The position numbers were made by a program, and so were the translations under genes. From positions 1 to 38,199 of the forward strand of contig CAMMLJ010000017.1 in the NCBI GenBank assembly GCA_946497695.1: 38,199 nucleotides of DNA, in the 5' to 3' direction. This document shows, one piece after another, positions 15,461 through 24,076 of the stretch (the stretch's first letter is position 1; every line of letters begins with the position of its first letter). The notes below the pieces were generated by a model. That model saw only the letters and a program-made list of their open reading frames with translations, made no database searches and was not told the DNA's origin. Origin of the DNA: an uncultured Clostridium sp. Its GTDB lineage: Bacteria > Bacillota > Clostridia > TANB77 > CAG-508.

Positions 15461-15503
15461 AAAAGCCATAGGTATTGTCTATTGCCAATTACCTATGGCT
15501 TTT
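15461..15503. terminator. Bidirectional terminator between GNAT gene and secA
   Basis: AAAAGCCATAGGTA and TACCTATGGCTTTT form a perfect 14-bp stem with a 15-base loop between two convergent genes. Confidence 0.88.
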
Positions 15504-15527
15504 ACTTTTATATTAGTTCTACATTAT

Positions 15528-18299
15528 TTATGCATTTCTTCCGCAGCAGTTCTTATATTTTTTCCCACTTCCACATGGGCAAGGGTCATTTCTACCAATC
15601 TTTGGTCCATCATTTACTATAGTTTGTTGTGCATGGTTTTTATCTGATTGTGATAATTTACCATCTACTAAGCTGATTGCTGATTCATCAAATCCCTCAT
15701 TTGTTACTTTAACATTTGATGTTCTCATAACATTTCCTACTTTTTCAACATGAGAAAGAATTTTTACTACGTCTAATTTGATATTTTCATTCATTTCGTC
15801 GAACATATCTGTTCCTTCAATTCTATATTGAACAACAGGATCTTTTTGACCATATGCACGAAGTCCAATACCATTTTTTAATTCTTCCATGTTATCGATG
15901 TGATCCATCCATTTTTGGTCAACTACTTTTAATACAACAACTCTTTCAAGTTCTCTTATTTCTTTTTCTCCAAAATCTTTTTCTTTGGCTTCATATCTTT
16001 CATGAACTTTATTTGCTAACTCTTCAGAAACTTCTACAATATCTGGAGTTTCTTTACCCATACTAGCTAATTCTGTAATACCAAATACATCTATTATGTC
16101 TTGCATTAATGCTTCTTTATTAACTTTTTCGTCTTCAGCTACATTAAAGTGTGTTGATACTACACCATCTACTATAGAGCTAAACATTTTCTCGATATTA
16201 TCTTTTAAATCTTTACCATCAAGAACTTCCCTTCTTTGTTTATATATAAGTTCTCTTTGTGCATTCATAACATCGTCATATTTTAATACATTCTTTCTTA
16301 TACTAAAGTTTCTACCTTCAACTCTCTTTTGAGCGTTTTCAACTGCATTTGTTATTATCTTAGATTCTATAGGTAAATCTTCTGAAGCATTTAGTTTGTC
16401 ATATACTTTTGTAATAGCTGCTCCACCGAATATTTTCATTAGATTATCATCTAAGCCAATATAGAATCTAGAGCATCCTGGATCTCCTTGACGACCACTA
16501 CGTCCACGTAATTGGTTATCAATTCTTCTTGATTCATGTCTTTCTGTACCAATTATTTTTAATCCGCCTGCTTCTATAACTTTTTGTTTTTCTTCTTCTA
16601 TTTCTTTATCGTATTTTTTAACCAATTCTCTAAATGTTGTTCTTGCATTTATAATATCTTGGTCATCTGTTTCGTTAAACGCTGTAGCTTGCTCTATCAT
16701 TTCTGGAGCATATTTTCTACGTTTCATTTCTTGTTTTGCTAGATATTCGCTGTTACCACCAAGCATAATATCTGTACCACGACCAGCCATATTTGTTGCT
16801 ATTGTAACAGCACCATATTTACCAGCTTGTGCAATTATCTCTGCTTCTCTTTCGTGAGCTTTAGCATTTAATACTTGGTGTCTAATTCCTTCTTTGGTTA
16901 ATATTTTACTTAACTTTTCAGATTTCTCGATAGAAACTGTACCAATTAACACTGGTTGTCCTTTTGCATAACTTTCTTTTACATCTCTAACAACTGCTCT
17001 AAATTTAGCATTTTCATTTTTATATATAATATCTGATAAGTCTTTTCTTATCATAGGTTTATTTGTTGGTATAGAAACAACATCTAAGTGATAAATTTCT
17101 TGGAATTCTGATTCTTCTGTCATAGCTGTACCAGTCATACCAGATAATTTAGCATACATTCTAAAGTAGTTTTGGAATGTAATTGTTGCTAAAGTTTTAG
17201 ATTCATCTGCAATTTTTACATGTTCTTTTGCTTCTATTGCTTGATGTAATCCGTTATTATATCTTCTACCATACATTATACGTCCAGTAAATTCGTCAAC
17301 GATTAATACTTCTCCATCTTTTACGATATAATCTATATCTTTCTTCATAACACCATGTGCACGTAATGCTTGGTTAACATTATGAACTATTTCTGAGTTT
17401 TCCAAATCGTTAAAGTTATCTAATTTAAAGTATTCTTCTGCTTTTTTAATACCTTTTTGTGTTAATGATGCAGATTTAGCTTTTAAATCTACGATATAAT
17501 CATATTTCTCGTTATCTTCTGCTTGATCATAATCTTTTACATCTTCTTCAACTATAACTTTTGCTTCTAGAGTTCTTACAAAACTATCTGCTTTTTTATA
17601 TAATTCTGATGATTTATTAGCTCTACCAGATATAATAAGAGGTGTACGAGCCTCATCAATTAAAATACTATCTATTTCGTCTACTATCGCATAGTTTAAG
17701 TCTCTTTGTACAAGTTGTTCTTTATATAAAACCATATTATCTCTTAAATAGTCGAAACCAAATTCATTATTTGTTCCATAAGTTATATCTGCAGCATATG
17801 CTTTTCTTCTTTGATCTGGTTCTAAACCATTAACAACAAGTCCTACTGAAAGTCCTAAAAATTTATATAATTTACCCATCCATTCACTATCTCTTCTAGC
17901 TAGGTAATCATTTACTGTAATAACATGAACACCTTTTCCTGTTAAGGCATTTAGGTATGCTGGAAGTGTTGCAACTAAAGTTTTACCTTCACCTGTTTTC
18001 ATTTCTGAAATTCTACCTTGGTGTAATATAATACCACCAATTAATTGAACGTCAAAATGTCTCATACCTAGTACCCTTTTAGATGCTTCTCTAACAACTG
18101 CAAAAGCCTCTGGTAATATATCATCTAATGTCTTACCTTCTTCTAACTGCTTTTTAAAGTATTCTGTTTTCCCTGTTAATTCTTTGTCTGTTAATTTTTC
18201 CATCTCTGGTTCTAGTTTGTTAATCTGCTCTACAATTGGCATTATTCTTTTTACTTCTTTTTCACTATATGATTTAAAGATTTTCTTTAATACGCCCAT
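15528..18299 (-). CDS. secA: Preprotein translocase ATPase SecA
   Basis: A 923-residue motor that pushes unfolded precursors through SecYEG. Walker A is [17 protein letters not shown] and the DEAD-like box is [20 protein letters not shown]. The second helicase domain has [14 protein letters not shown] and [10 protein letters not shown]. The C-terminal zinc tail is [14 protein letters not shown], which binds SecB or ribosomes in the family. It is complete. AGGAGG precedes the ATG, and a promoter sits 40 bases further up. It is transcribed alone. Assignment is secure. Confidence 0.99.
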   Translation of the reverse strand: MGVLKKIFKSYSEKEVKRIMPIVEQINKLEPEMEKLTDKELTGKTEYFKKQLEEGKTLDDILPEAFAVVREASKRVLGMRHFDVQLIGGIILHQGRISEMKTGEGKTLVATLPAYLNALTGKGVHVITVNDYLARRDSEWMGKLYKFLGLSVGLVVNGLEPDQRRKAYAADITYGTNNEFGFDYLRDNMVLYKEQLVQRDLNYAIVDEIDSILIDEARTPLIISGRANKSSELYKKADSFVRTLEAKVIVEEDVKDYDQAEDNEKYDYIVDLKAKSASLTQKGIKKAEEYFKLDNFNDLENSEIVHNVNQALRAHGVMKKDIDYIVKDGEVLIVDEFTGRIMYGRRYNNGLHQAIEAKEHVKIADESKTLATITFQNYFRMYAKLSGMTGTAMTEESEFQEIYHLDVVSIPTNKPMIRKDLSDIIYKNENAKFRAVVRDVKESYAKGQPVLIGTVSIEKSEKLSKILTKEGIRHQVLNAKAHEREAEIIAQAGKYGAVTIATNMAGRGTDIMLGGNSEYLAKQEMKRRKYAPEMIEQATAFNETDDQDIINARTTFRELVKKYDKEIEEEKQKVIEAGGLKIIGTERHESRRIDNQLRGRSGRQGDPGCSRFYIGLDDNLMKIFGGAAITKVYDKLNASEDLPIESKIITNAVENAQKRVEGRNFSIRKNVLKYDDVMNAQRELIYKQRREVLDGKDLKDNIEKMFSSIVDGVVSTHFNVAEDEKVNKEALMQDIIDVFGITELASMGKETPDIVEVSEELANKVHERYEAKEKDFGEKEIRELERVVVLKVVDQKWMDHIDNMEELKNGIGLRAYGQKDPVVQYRIEGTDMFDEMNENIKLDVVKILSHVEKVGNVMRTSNVKVTNEGFDESAISLVDGKLSQSDKNHAQQTIVNDGPKIGRNDPCPCGSGKKYKNCCGRNA

Positions 18300-18335
18300 T
18301 CGTCTTTTGCCTCCTAAAAAATAAATATCATGTGT

Positions 18336-18364
18336 ACTATATCACTAAAATGATTTTTTCGCAA
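18336..18364 (-). promoter_or_regulatory. Candidate secA promoter
   Basis: On the - strand TTGCGA (18364-18359), a 17-base spacer and TATAGT (18341-18336), shortly before the secA ribosome binding site. Confidence 0.55.
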
Positions 18365-18432
18365 TATTTTCTTGAAAAAAACATATATAAGAAACTTTTT
18401 TCATAATATTTATAAATGGAGGTGCATTTGCT

Positions 18433-18966
18433 TTGTTTATATATAATATTAAAGTTAGTGGAAGCATGTTATTTAAAATATTTTTTGTAATTGTCACAAT
18501 TATAATTCTTACGGTTTTTTCCATATGCTGTTATAATTTGTTTGTAGCTGCTAAAAATAATGTTAATGTAGCAGATAATTCATCAGCAGTAATAGAAATT
18601 GACCCTAAAAATTATACTAATATATTAAAAGATTCTCATGAACACATTGATAATTATGTTGGTAAATCATATAAGTTTTCTGGATATATTTATAGGGCAT
18701 ATGATTTTACAGATGAACAATTTGTACTTGCTCGTGATATGGTAATTAGTTCTGATTATCAAACTCTTATTGTTGGTTTTCTTTCTGAATATAAAGATAT
18801 TAAAAATTATGCAGATGATACATGGGTAGAAGTTACAGGAACAATTAAAAAAGTAGATTATCATGGTGATATGCCAGAATTACAAATTACATCTTTAAAA
18901 GAAATAGATAAACCAAATGATGAGTATGTCTATCCACCAGATGAATCATATGTTCCAACAGTATAA
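18433..18966 (+). CDS. Membrane-anchored OB-like domain protein
   Basis: A 177-residue protein starting at TTG 18433, eight bases after GGAGGTG. One N-terminal membrane segment (about residues 13-38) anchors an extracytoplasmic domain. The domain (GKSYKFSGYIYRAYDFTDEQFVLARDMVI, then WVEVTGTIKKVDYHGDMPELQITSLKEI) resembles the C-terminal OB-like domain of the TIGR03943/DUF1980 (YcgQ-like) permease subunit. The usual CC pair after the R..I segment is SSDY here, and the N-terminal permease-partner part is absent. Function is unknown. It is divergent from secA and ended by a shared terminator. Confidence 0.65.
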   Translation: MFIYNIKVSGSMLFKIFFVIVTIIILTVFSICCYNLFVAAKNNVNVADNSSAVIEIDPKNYTNILKDSHEHIDNYVGKSYKFSGYIYRAYDFTDEQFVLARDMVISSDYQTLIVGFLSEYKDIKNYADDTWVEVTGTIKKVDYHGDMPELQITSLKEIDKPNDEYVYPPDESYVPTV

Positions 18967-19011
18967 AATTAATCCACCAACGAAATAATAACTTTCGACG
19001 GTGGATTAATT
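18967..19011. terminator. Bidirectional terminator
   Basis: AATTAATCCACC and GGTGGATTAATT form a 12-bp outer stem with an inner CGAAA/TTTCG stem, between convergent genes and followed by Ts. Confidence 0.88.
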
Positions 19012-19025
19012 TTTTCTACAATGCT

Positions 19026-20120
19026 TTATCTTTCTAATATTGCTTTTACTACTCCTTTATCTATTAATGCGCTAAATATGTTTTTTAAAATAATTAGTAT
19101 TATTGGTCCTAGAACCATTCCCCAAACTCCTACGAATTTAAATCCTGTATACATAGCAATTAGCGTAAATATTGGATGAATTCCTAATTTATTACTTACT
19201 AATTTCGGTTCTAGAAATTGTCTTACGATTGACATTATTCCCCATAATATTAGAAGTCCTACAGCAAGTTCAATGTTTCCATCTGCTGCACTTATTACTG
19301 CCCAAGGTAGCATTACTGTTCCAGAGCCTAAAATTGGTAGTGCATCTACAAAGGCTATTCCTAAAGCTATTAATAGCGGATAACTTATTTTTATTCCTAT
19401 AATATTTAATACATAAAAGCCTATCAATGAAATAACAAAAGATACTAACACCAGTATAAATTCAGCCTTTAAATAATTACCAACTGAGCTTATTATTGCT
19501 CGTATATGCATACCTAATTTTTTTACCCATTTAGTTGGTAAATGATGCTCTATTTCGTCTATCATATATACCTTATCAACACACATAAAATATAACGCCA
19601 CTAATGTTATTGATGTATAAATTGCAATTGTTGGAATTTGCATTAAAAAATCTAAAAGCTTTGACAAACTATTTTTTACCCAAGTCGTTATATTGTTAAA
19701 TAAATCTTCATTTGAAGTTTCTATAACTTTTTCTACTTGTTCTGGCAAATGTAATCTTTTTATATCAAACTGTGTACTAATATTTTCTATCTGAGTATAT
19801 GCTTTATCAATATAAGTATTTAATCCTTGCATTAAGTTTGATGCCTCAGAAACTAATGTTGATATTCCCCAAACAAGTAGACCTGTAATTATTGCTATAG
19901 CAATTAAAAATATTATTATACTACTTGTCCTTCTTTTTAACCCAAACTTTTTCATAAAAAATCTTATTGGATGTTCTAATGTTAATGCTAGTATAAATGC
20001 TACTAGAAATGGCATGTAAAAAACACTAAGTTTAAACAAAAGGAATAAAATAATAACACTAATAGCAATTATTCCTATTCTTTTTAGTACTTTTGTAAAA
20101 TAACCTAACTCTACAACCAT
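19026..20120 (-). CDS. AI-2E family transporter, YtvI-like
   Basis: A 364-residue integral membrane protein of the AI-2E transporter superfamily, closest in look to the sporulation-associated YtvI branch. Hydrophobic segments lie near residues 12-45, 62-88 and 160-185, with a C-terminal cluster from 215. The family signature region is FVDALPILGSGTVMLPWAVISA. Members move small molecules or ions; the substrate here is unknown. AGGAGGGAG precedes the ATG. It appears monocistronic, with a REP-like repeat upstream. Confidence 0.85.
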   Translation of the reverse strand: MVVELGYFTKVLKRIGIIAISVIILFLLFKLSVFYMPFLVAFILALTLEHPIRFFMKKFGLKRRTSSIIIFLIAIAIITGLLVWGISTLVSEASNLMQGLNTYIDKAYTQIENISTQFDIKRLHLPEQVEKVIETSNEDLFNNITTWVKNSLSKLLDFLMQIPTIAIYTSITLVALYFMCVDKVYMIDEIEHHLPTKWVKKLGMHIRAIISSVGNYLKAEFILVLVSFVISLIGFYVLNIIGIKISYPLLIALGIAFVDALPILGSGTVMLPWAVISAADGNIELAVGLLILWGIMSIVRQFLEPKLVSNKLGIHPIFTLIAMYTGFKFVGVWGMVLGPIILIILKNIFSALIDKGVVKAILER

Positions 20121-20191
20121 TTCTCCCTCCTATATTTATTATATGTATAATTGTTTTATTTATGACTTGATTTAATTATTAATTCTTAGAA

Positions 20192-20240
20192 GAGGGATTT
20201 TAGGAACGTCCCTAATTTCCGAGAAACATCCCTAAATCCC
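20192..20240 (-). repeat. REP-like palindrome, copy 4 (long form)
   Basis: GAGGGATTTTAGGAACGTCC continues to a second half ending CCCTAAATCCC. The outer GGGATTT and AAATCCC pair across about 47 bases, the same organisation as copy 3. Confidence 0.78.
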
Positions 20241-20257
20241 AGTACTCCCTAGTTGTT

Positions 20258-20296
20258 AAAAAAGAGAATTTCCAATTATGAAAATTCTCTTTTATT
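20258..20296. terminator. Terminator after the CBS gene
   Basis: AAAGAGAATTT (20261-20271) and AAATTCTCTTT (20282-20292) form an 11-bp stem flanked by A and T runs. It serves the - strand CBS gene. Confidence 0.8.
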
Positions 20297-20350
20297 TTCA
20301 ATATAATTTTAAATATTTAATCTAATGCATCAGATATTTCTTTACAAATA

Positions 20351-20791
20351 TTATTCTGCGTTTTTATTTGTGTTAGTACAACAAATATCCTCTAATGTAG
20401 CACATACTCCATCTGTGTTAATTTCTTTATTTTTAGCTAAATCTCCTAATGTAATCATTCCTATAACCTTATTATTATCAACTATTGGAATTCTTCTTAT
20501 CTTATTTTCAGCCATTTTATTTTCTACAGTTTTAATGTCATCATCTGAAGTACAGCTATAAACATTACAAGTCATTATATCGCTAACTTTAGTTGTATTA
20601 CAATCTTTATTAGATGCTATACATCTTAAAGTTATATCTCTATCTGTTACTAAACCTACTAAATTTTTTCCTTCATCACATACTGGAATACATCCTACAT
20701 GTTTTTCGTTCATAATTTTAGCGCAATCTGTAACAGTAGAGTTTGGCAAGCAATAGTAAATATTATTACACATACAATCTTTAACTTTCAT
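20351..20791 (-). CDS. CBS domain-pair protein
   Basis: A 146-residue stand-alone Bateman module: CBS1 (residues 5-60, ending GLVTDRDITLRC) and CBS2 (66-122, RRIPIVDNNKVIGMITLGDLAK). Such pairs sense adenosine nucleotides or similar ligands. No effector domain is attached. The protein is unusually rich in cysteine for a cytoplasmic CBS protein, including the tail GVCATLEDICCTNTN, so metal or redox sensitivity is conceivable. It is preceded by AAGGAAGG and followed by a terminator. Confidence 0.9.
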   Translation of the reverse strand: MKVKDCMCNNIYYCLPNSTVTDCAKIMNEKHVGCIPVCDEGKNLVGLVTDRDITLRCIASNKDCNTTKVSDIMTCNVYSCTSDDDIKTVENKMAENKIRRIPIVDNNKVIGMITLGDLAKNKEINTDGVCATLEDICCTNTNKNAE

Positions 20792-20890
20792 TTAATATAC
20801 CTTCCTTGCTCTTAATTTAAACAAATAAGTTACTGGTATACTAATATGATATCCTTTTATATAAAAATAATTCTTACATTTTTATCCATT

Positions 20891-21277
20891 TTAAAACTCT
20901 ACATAAGGATTAAAACCTCTAAATCCTCTGTTATTTAAGTACATATTTTTGTTACGAGATTCTAATTGTCTCTCATTTATTTTTTCTTTTATAATTATAA
21001 TTTTTAATAAATCTATTATCATGTTTTTCATATCTTTTGTGTTCTCTTTTATTTTTAAATCTTTATAAAGATCTTCTACAATTTCATTAAAATTATTCTG
21101 ACAATTTTGCATATCAATCTTTTGTATTTTTTCCATTAAATTTTTATACATACTAGGGTAATTTTTTTCTAGATCATACAAAAAACTGTCATAATCATAA
21201 TTGCAATATGTATTTTCTTGGTTTATATTATATCCCAAAACTGTGCTCATATATTCCTCATAATTTTTATCATACAT
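20891..21277 (-). CDS. Hypothetical protein (128 aa)
   Basis: I do not recognise this protein. The N-terminal 35 residues are rich in tyrosine, asparagine and acidic residues (MYDKNYEEYMSTVLGYNINQ). The middle is helical and charged, with a hydrophobic isoleucine-rich helix near residues 86-96, and the end is NNRGFRGFNPYVEF. That composition would suit a spore-coat or envelope-associated small protein, but this is only an impression. The strong AAGGAGG site makes it a real gene. It stands between murD's terminator and the CBS gene. Confidence 0.75.
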   Translation of the reverse strand: MYDKNYEEYMSTVLGYNINQENTYCNYDYDSFLYDLEKNYPSMYKNLMEKIQKIDMQNCQNNFNEIVEDLYKDLKIKENTKDMKNMIIDLLKIIIIKEKINERQLESRNKNMYLNNRGFRGFNPYVEF

Positions 21278-21305
21278 TTTTATAACCTCCTTTATTTATT
21301 ATATT

Positions 21306-21329
21306 AAAAAAAAGACACATATGTGCCTT
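21306..21329 (-). terminator. murD terminator
   Basis: On the - strand AAAAGGCACA and TGTGTCTTTT form a stem with one mismatch, with a run of eight Ts right after the murD stop. Confidence 0.85.
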
Positions 21330-22730
21330 TTAAATTTCATTAACTAATTTTTTAAACTGATTTCCTCTATCTGCAAAATTTTTGAACATATCAAAACTTG
21401 CACTAGCGGGAGAAAATAATACAACTTGATTTTCTTTTGCAATTTGCTTTGCTGCATTTACTGCTTCTTCTAATGTTTGACAAAAACATATTGGAAGTTC
21501 TATTCCTTGTTTTTTCATTTCTTTTGTTGTTGCATCTAATATTTTCTTAGCTGTATTTCCAATTAAAACTAATGCTTTTACTTTTTTTACAATATATTTT
21601 CCTAAAATGTCATAATCTAAGTTTTTATCATATCCACCAGCAATTAAAACTATTTCCTCATCATATGCATTTAAACCTGCAATTGTACGTGATGGACTTG
21701 AACTTGCAGAATCATTGTACCATTTTACTCCATTAATTTCTCTTACAAATTCTAGCCTATGTTCTACTGCATTAAATTCTTTTATTGCTTCCACGGCTGT
21801 TTTTTCATCAACTAATTCTCTTGTTGCTGCAAGTGCTGCGCAAATATTTTCGAAATTATGAGTGCCTCTTAGTTTAATCTCTTTGGTGTTTAAAATATGT
21901 TTTCTTAATTTGTTTTCACATTCTTTTATTATATTTCCATCTACTATATAACCATCATTTAATTTCTCTTTACTACTAAAATATATTACCCTAGAATCCG
22001 CTTCTGGCTTACATTTTCTTGTAATTTCGTTATCATAATTTAATATTAACATATCATCTTGTGTTTGATATTTAAATATTGTTTTCTTAGCTTCTATATA
22101 TTCTTCATATGAACTATGTATGTTCAAATGATTTGGTGTTATGTTTGTAATTACAGAAATATTTGGACTTACCTCCATTTCCATTAATTGAAAACTGCTT
22201 AATTCTAAGACTACTATATCTTCTGGCAAGATTTCTGAAAGCTTTGTAAATAATGGTGTTCCAATATTTCCACCAAGATGAGTAGTATATCCAGCATGCT
22301 TTAATATCGCATATATTAAACTTGTAGTAGTTGTTTTTCCTTCACTTCCAGTAACTCCAATTATTTTACAAGGGCACATTTTCATAAGCATTTCAATCTC
22401 TGTAGTAACTATTGCTCCTTTTTCTTCTTCTGCTCTTAATTCTGGTCTTGTTGGCAAACAACTTGGTGATCTAAATATTAAATTAAATCCATTCAAATTT
22501 TTTAAATTATCTTTCCCTAAAAAATATGGAATACCATGTGATGTTAATTTACTAACTATTTCTCCAGGAAGTTCATCAATTGTTCTATCATCAAAAACTG
22601 TTACATTAGCTTTTTTTTCATAAAAATAATCTAATAAAGGAATATTACTTACTCCTAACCCAATAATTGCTACTTTTTTCTGATATATATAATTTTCAAA
22701 TTCTTGTAATTTTTCATTTATGTAATCCAC
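21330..22730 (-). CDS. murD: UDP-N-acetylmuramoyl-L-alanine--D-glutamate ligase
   Basis: This ATP-dependent cytoplasmic Mur ligase adds D-glutamate to UDP-MurNAc-L-Ala in peptidoglycan synthesis. The P-loop is GVTGSEGKTTTTSL; the family's ELSSFQLM, ITNITPNHLNIH and YNDSASSSPSRT segments follow. The frame is open to an ATG at 22748, but that ATG lies inside a REP-like repeat without a ribosome binding site. GGAGAGG lies eight bases before GTG 22730, which gives VDYINEKLQEF and 466 residues, the better start. It lies downstream of the cytidylate-kinase-like gene. Confidence 0.93.
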   Translation of the reverse strand: MDYINEKLQEFENYIYQKKVAIIGLGVSNIPLLDYFYEKKANVTVFDDRTIDELPGEIVSKLTSHGIPYFLGKDNLKNLNGFNLIFRSPSCLPTRPELRAEEEKGAIVTTEIEMLMKMCPCKIIGVTGSEGKTTTTSLIYAILKHAGYTTHLGGNIGTPLFTKLSEILPEDIVVLELSSFQLMEMEVSPNISVITNITPNHLNIHSSYEEYIEAKKTIFKYQTQDDMLILNYDNEITRKCKPEADSRVIYFSSKEKLNDGYIVDGNIIKECENKLRKHILNTKEIKLRGTHNFENICAALAATRELVDEKTAVEAIKEFNAVEHRLEFVREINGVKWYNDSASSSPSRTIAGLNAYDEEIVLIAGGYDKNLDYDILGKYIVKKVKALVLIGNTAKKILDATTKEMKKQGIELPICFCQTLEEAVNAAKQIAKENQVVLFSPASASFDMFKNFADRGNQFKKLVNEI

Positions 22731-22747
22731 TATAATACACCTCTCCA

Positions 22748-22796
22748 TAGGGATTTAAGGACAGCCCGGGATTTGGGGACGTTCTTTTTTTCCCTA
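22748..22796 (+). repeat. REP-like palindrome, copy 5 (long form)
   Basis: TAGGGATTTAAGGACAGCCC is followed by GGGATTTGGGGACGTTC, a T-run and TCCCTA. It fills the gap between the cytidylate-kinase-like gene and murD and abuts the murD translation start. Confidence 0.82.
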
Positions 22797-22804
22797 TTTA
22801 TTTT

Positions 22805-23494
22805 TTAATTATTATTTTTTATAAATTCCATTATTTTATTTGTTTCATCTTCCACTGTTTTACATTCTGTTACATCTATAACTTTTGTAATTGGATGAAT
22901 TTTATAATAGCCTGATTGTTTTTGAAGTTCATCTCTTTTTTGAATATGTTTTTTTAATTCATCTGCTGTTATTTCGCCTTCGTATTGATTCATTTTTCTT
23001 CTAACTCTTTCATCTATATCTGCAATAAGTAGAAAATGATAATCTATTTTTGGATACATATTTACTATATCTCTTGAAGATAATATAACATTATATTTTT
23101 GCTTTAAATTTTCTACTATATTTCTTCCAAAATCGTATAATTTATCATTATTTGCATAACTACTTATTTTAGAAGTTGCAATAGATGTTTCCAATGATTG
23201 CAAATCTTTTTCGTCAATTTTTTTGTCGTGAATATATACAACACTTTCTCTATTTTCTATCTCTATTCTTAATTTAAGTTTATCCATTATGTTTTTAATA
23301 TTTAAGCTACTTAATTTATTATTATCCTCTTTAACATTTATTAATCCTGTTTTTAATATACCATATGTAATTGCTCTGTATATGTTTCCTCCATGTAATA
23401 AAACAGAATTTGGTATCTTATCTAGTAATTCTTTACAAACAGAAGTCTTTCCTGTTCCTACATATCCTTCAATTCCAATAACTATATTTCCCAT
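22805..23494 (-). CDS. cmk: Cytidylate kinase-like protein
   Basis: A 229-residue P-loop kinase. Walker A is GIEGYVGTGKTSVCKELL, then the NMP-binding region HGGNIYRAITYGIL, NVILSSRDIVNMYP (matching GRDIGT in CMP kinases), a RVRRKMNQYEGE lid and a terminal IDVTECKTVEDETNKI. The role is phosphorylation of CMP/dCMP to the diphosphate. The sequence is divergent from textbook Cmk, so another nucleotide kinase is possible. AGGAGG precedes the ATG. It is upstream of murD, with a REP-like repeat between. Confidence 0.78.
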   Translation of the reverse strand: MGNIVIGIEGYVGTGKTSVCKELLDKIPNSVLLHGGNIYRAITYGILKTGLINVKEDNNKLSSLNIKNIMDKLKLRIEIENRESVVYIHDKKIDEKDLQSLETSIATSKISSYANNDKLYDFGRNIVENLKQKYNVILSSRDIVNMYPKIDYHFLLIADIDERVRRKMNQYEGEITADELKKHIQKRDELQKQSGYYKIHPITKVIDVTECKTVEDETNKIMEFIKNNN

Positions 23495-23662
23495 AATATT
23501 CCTCCTATATTTGGCTTTCGTAATTATATAACAATATATTTATTTTTTCAAATAATTTAATTATTGTTAAAAGAATGTCACTATGCTTATTGATAAAACC
23601 AGAATTCTATTATTAATTAATTTATGAATATTTTTATTTTTTATGTAAAAACTAAGTATATA

Positions 23663-23708
23663 TTTATTGGTAGAACCAATAAAACTGTGGCACTAAATTA
23701 ATGACCAC
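23663..23708. promoter_or_regulatory. Two dyads upstream of the tiny basic ORF
   Basis: TTTATTGGT (23663-23671) and ACCAATAAA (23675-23683) are a perfect 9-bp inverted repeat with a 3-base loop. TGTGG/CCACA (23686-23690, 23704-23708) follows. Neither has a T-run, so a leader structure or operator is more likely than a terminator. The 150 bases before them show nothing. Confidence 0.45.
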
Positions 23709-23733
23709 AATCTATTATGGAGGTGCTTAAATA

Positions 23734-23829
23734 ATGGCTAAAAATAAAGAAAAGAAAAATAAAAAACAAGGAACTAATGCTGAAAAACATAAACCAGTTA
23801 ATAACGAAACTTTAAACGAGCAAAAATAA
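23734..23829 (+). CDS. 31-aa lysine-rich small protein
   Basis: ATG 23734 follows GGAGGTG with good spacing. The product is 31 residues, starts MAKNKEKKNKKQG, carries 11 lysines and is wholly hydrophilic. It resembles no protein I can name; a nucleic-acid-binding or spore-core minor protein is possible. It stands alone in a 580-base gap, with dyads before it and two REP-like repeats after it. The strong ribosome binding site is the main support. Confidence 0.55.
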   Translation: MAKNKEKKNKKQGTNAEKHKPVNNETLNEQK

Positions 23830-23843
23830 GTGTTTATATGGAT

Positions 23844-23874
23844 GAGGGATTTAGGGACGTTCCTTTTTTCCCTA
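23844..23874 (+). repeat. REP-like palindrome, copy 6
   Basis: GAGGGATTTAGGGACGTTCC, a T-run, then CCCTATTTT. It is the first member of a tandem pair with a 51-base period. Confidence 0.82.
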
Positions 23875-23894
23875 TTTTGTTGGCTTAGTCCAAT

Positions 23895-23925
23895 GAGGGA
23901 TTTAGGGACGGTGCTTAAATCCCTA
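23895..23925 (+). repeat. REP-like palindrome, copy 7
   Basis: GAGGGATTTAGGGACGGTGC then TTAAATCCCTATTTT. It has the same orientation as copy 6; TAGGGATTT-type arms pair with AAATCCCTA. Confidence 0.82.
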
Positions 23926-23974
23926 TTTTATTGCTTAACCAATATTAACTGCTTGTACGATAGTTAAATACGAC

Positions 23975-24012
23975 AAAAGAGAGGTACTTGTCTAATCCAA
24001 GTCCTCTCTTTT
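23975..24012. terminator. Hairpin downstream of the small-ORF region
   Basis: AAAAGAGAGG and CCTCTCTTTT form a 10-bp stem with an inner CTTG/CAAG. It can end + strand transcripts and lies just after the uvrA stop on the - strand. Confidence 0.7.
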
Positions 24013-24076
24013 GCTGTAATGTTAGCCATTACATAATCCGTTATTTTAGAACGTCATATATATACCCTATTTTAGC

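Noticed and set aside
15092..15488. Open frames on either strand within the GNAT gene
   Set aside because: Antisense or out-of-frame shadows of a gene with clear family motifs; no start signals.
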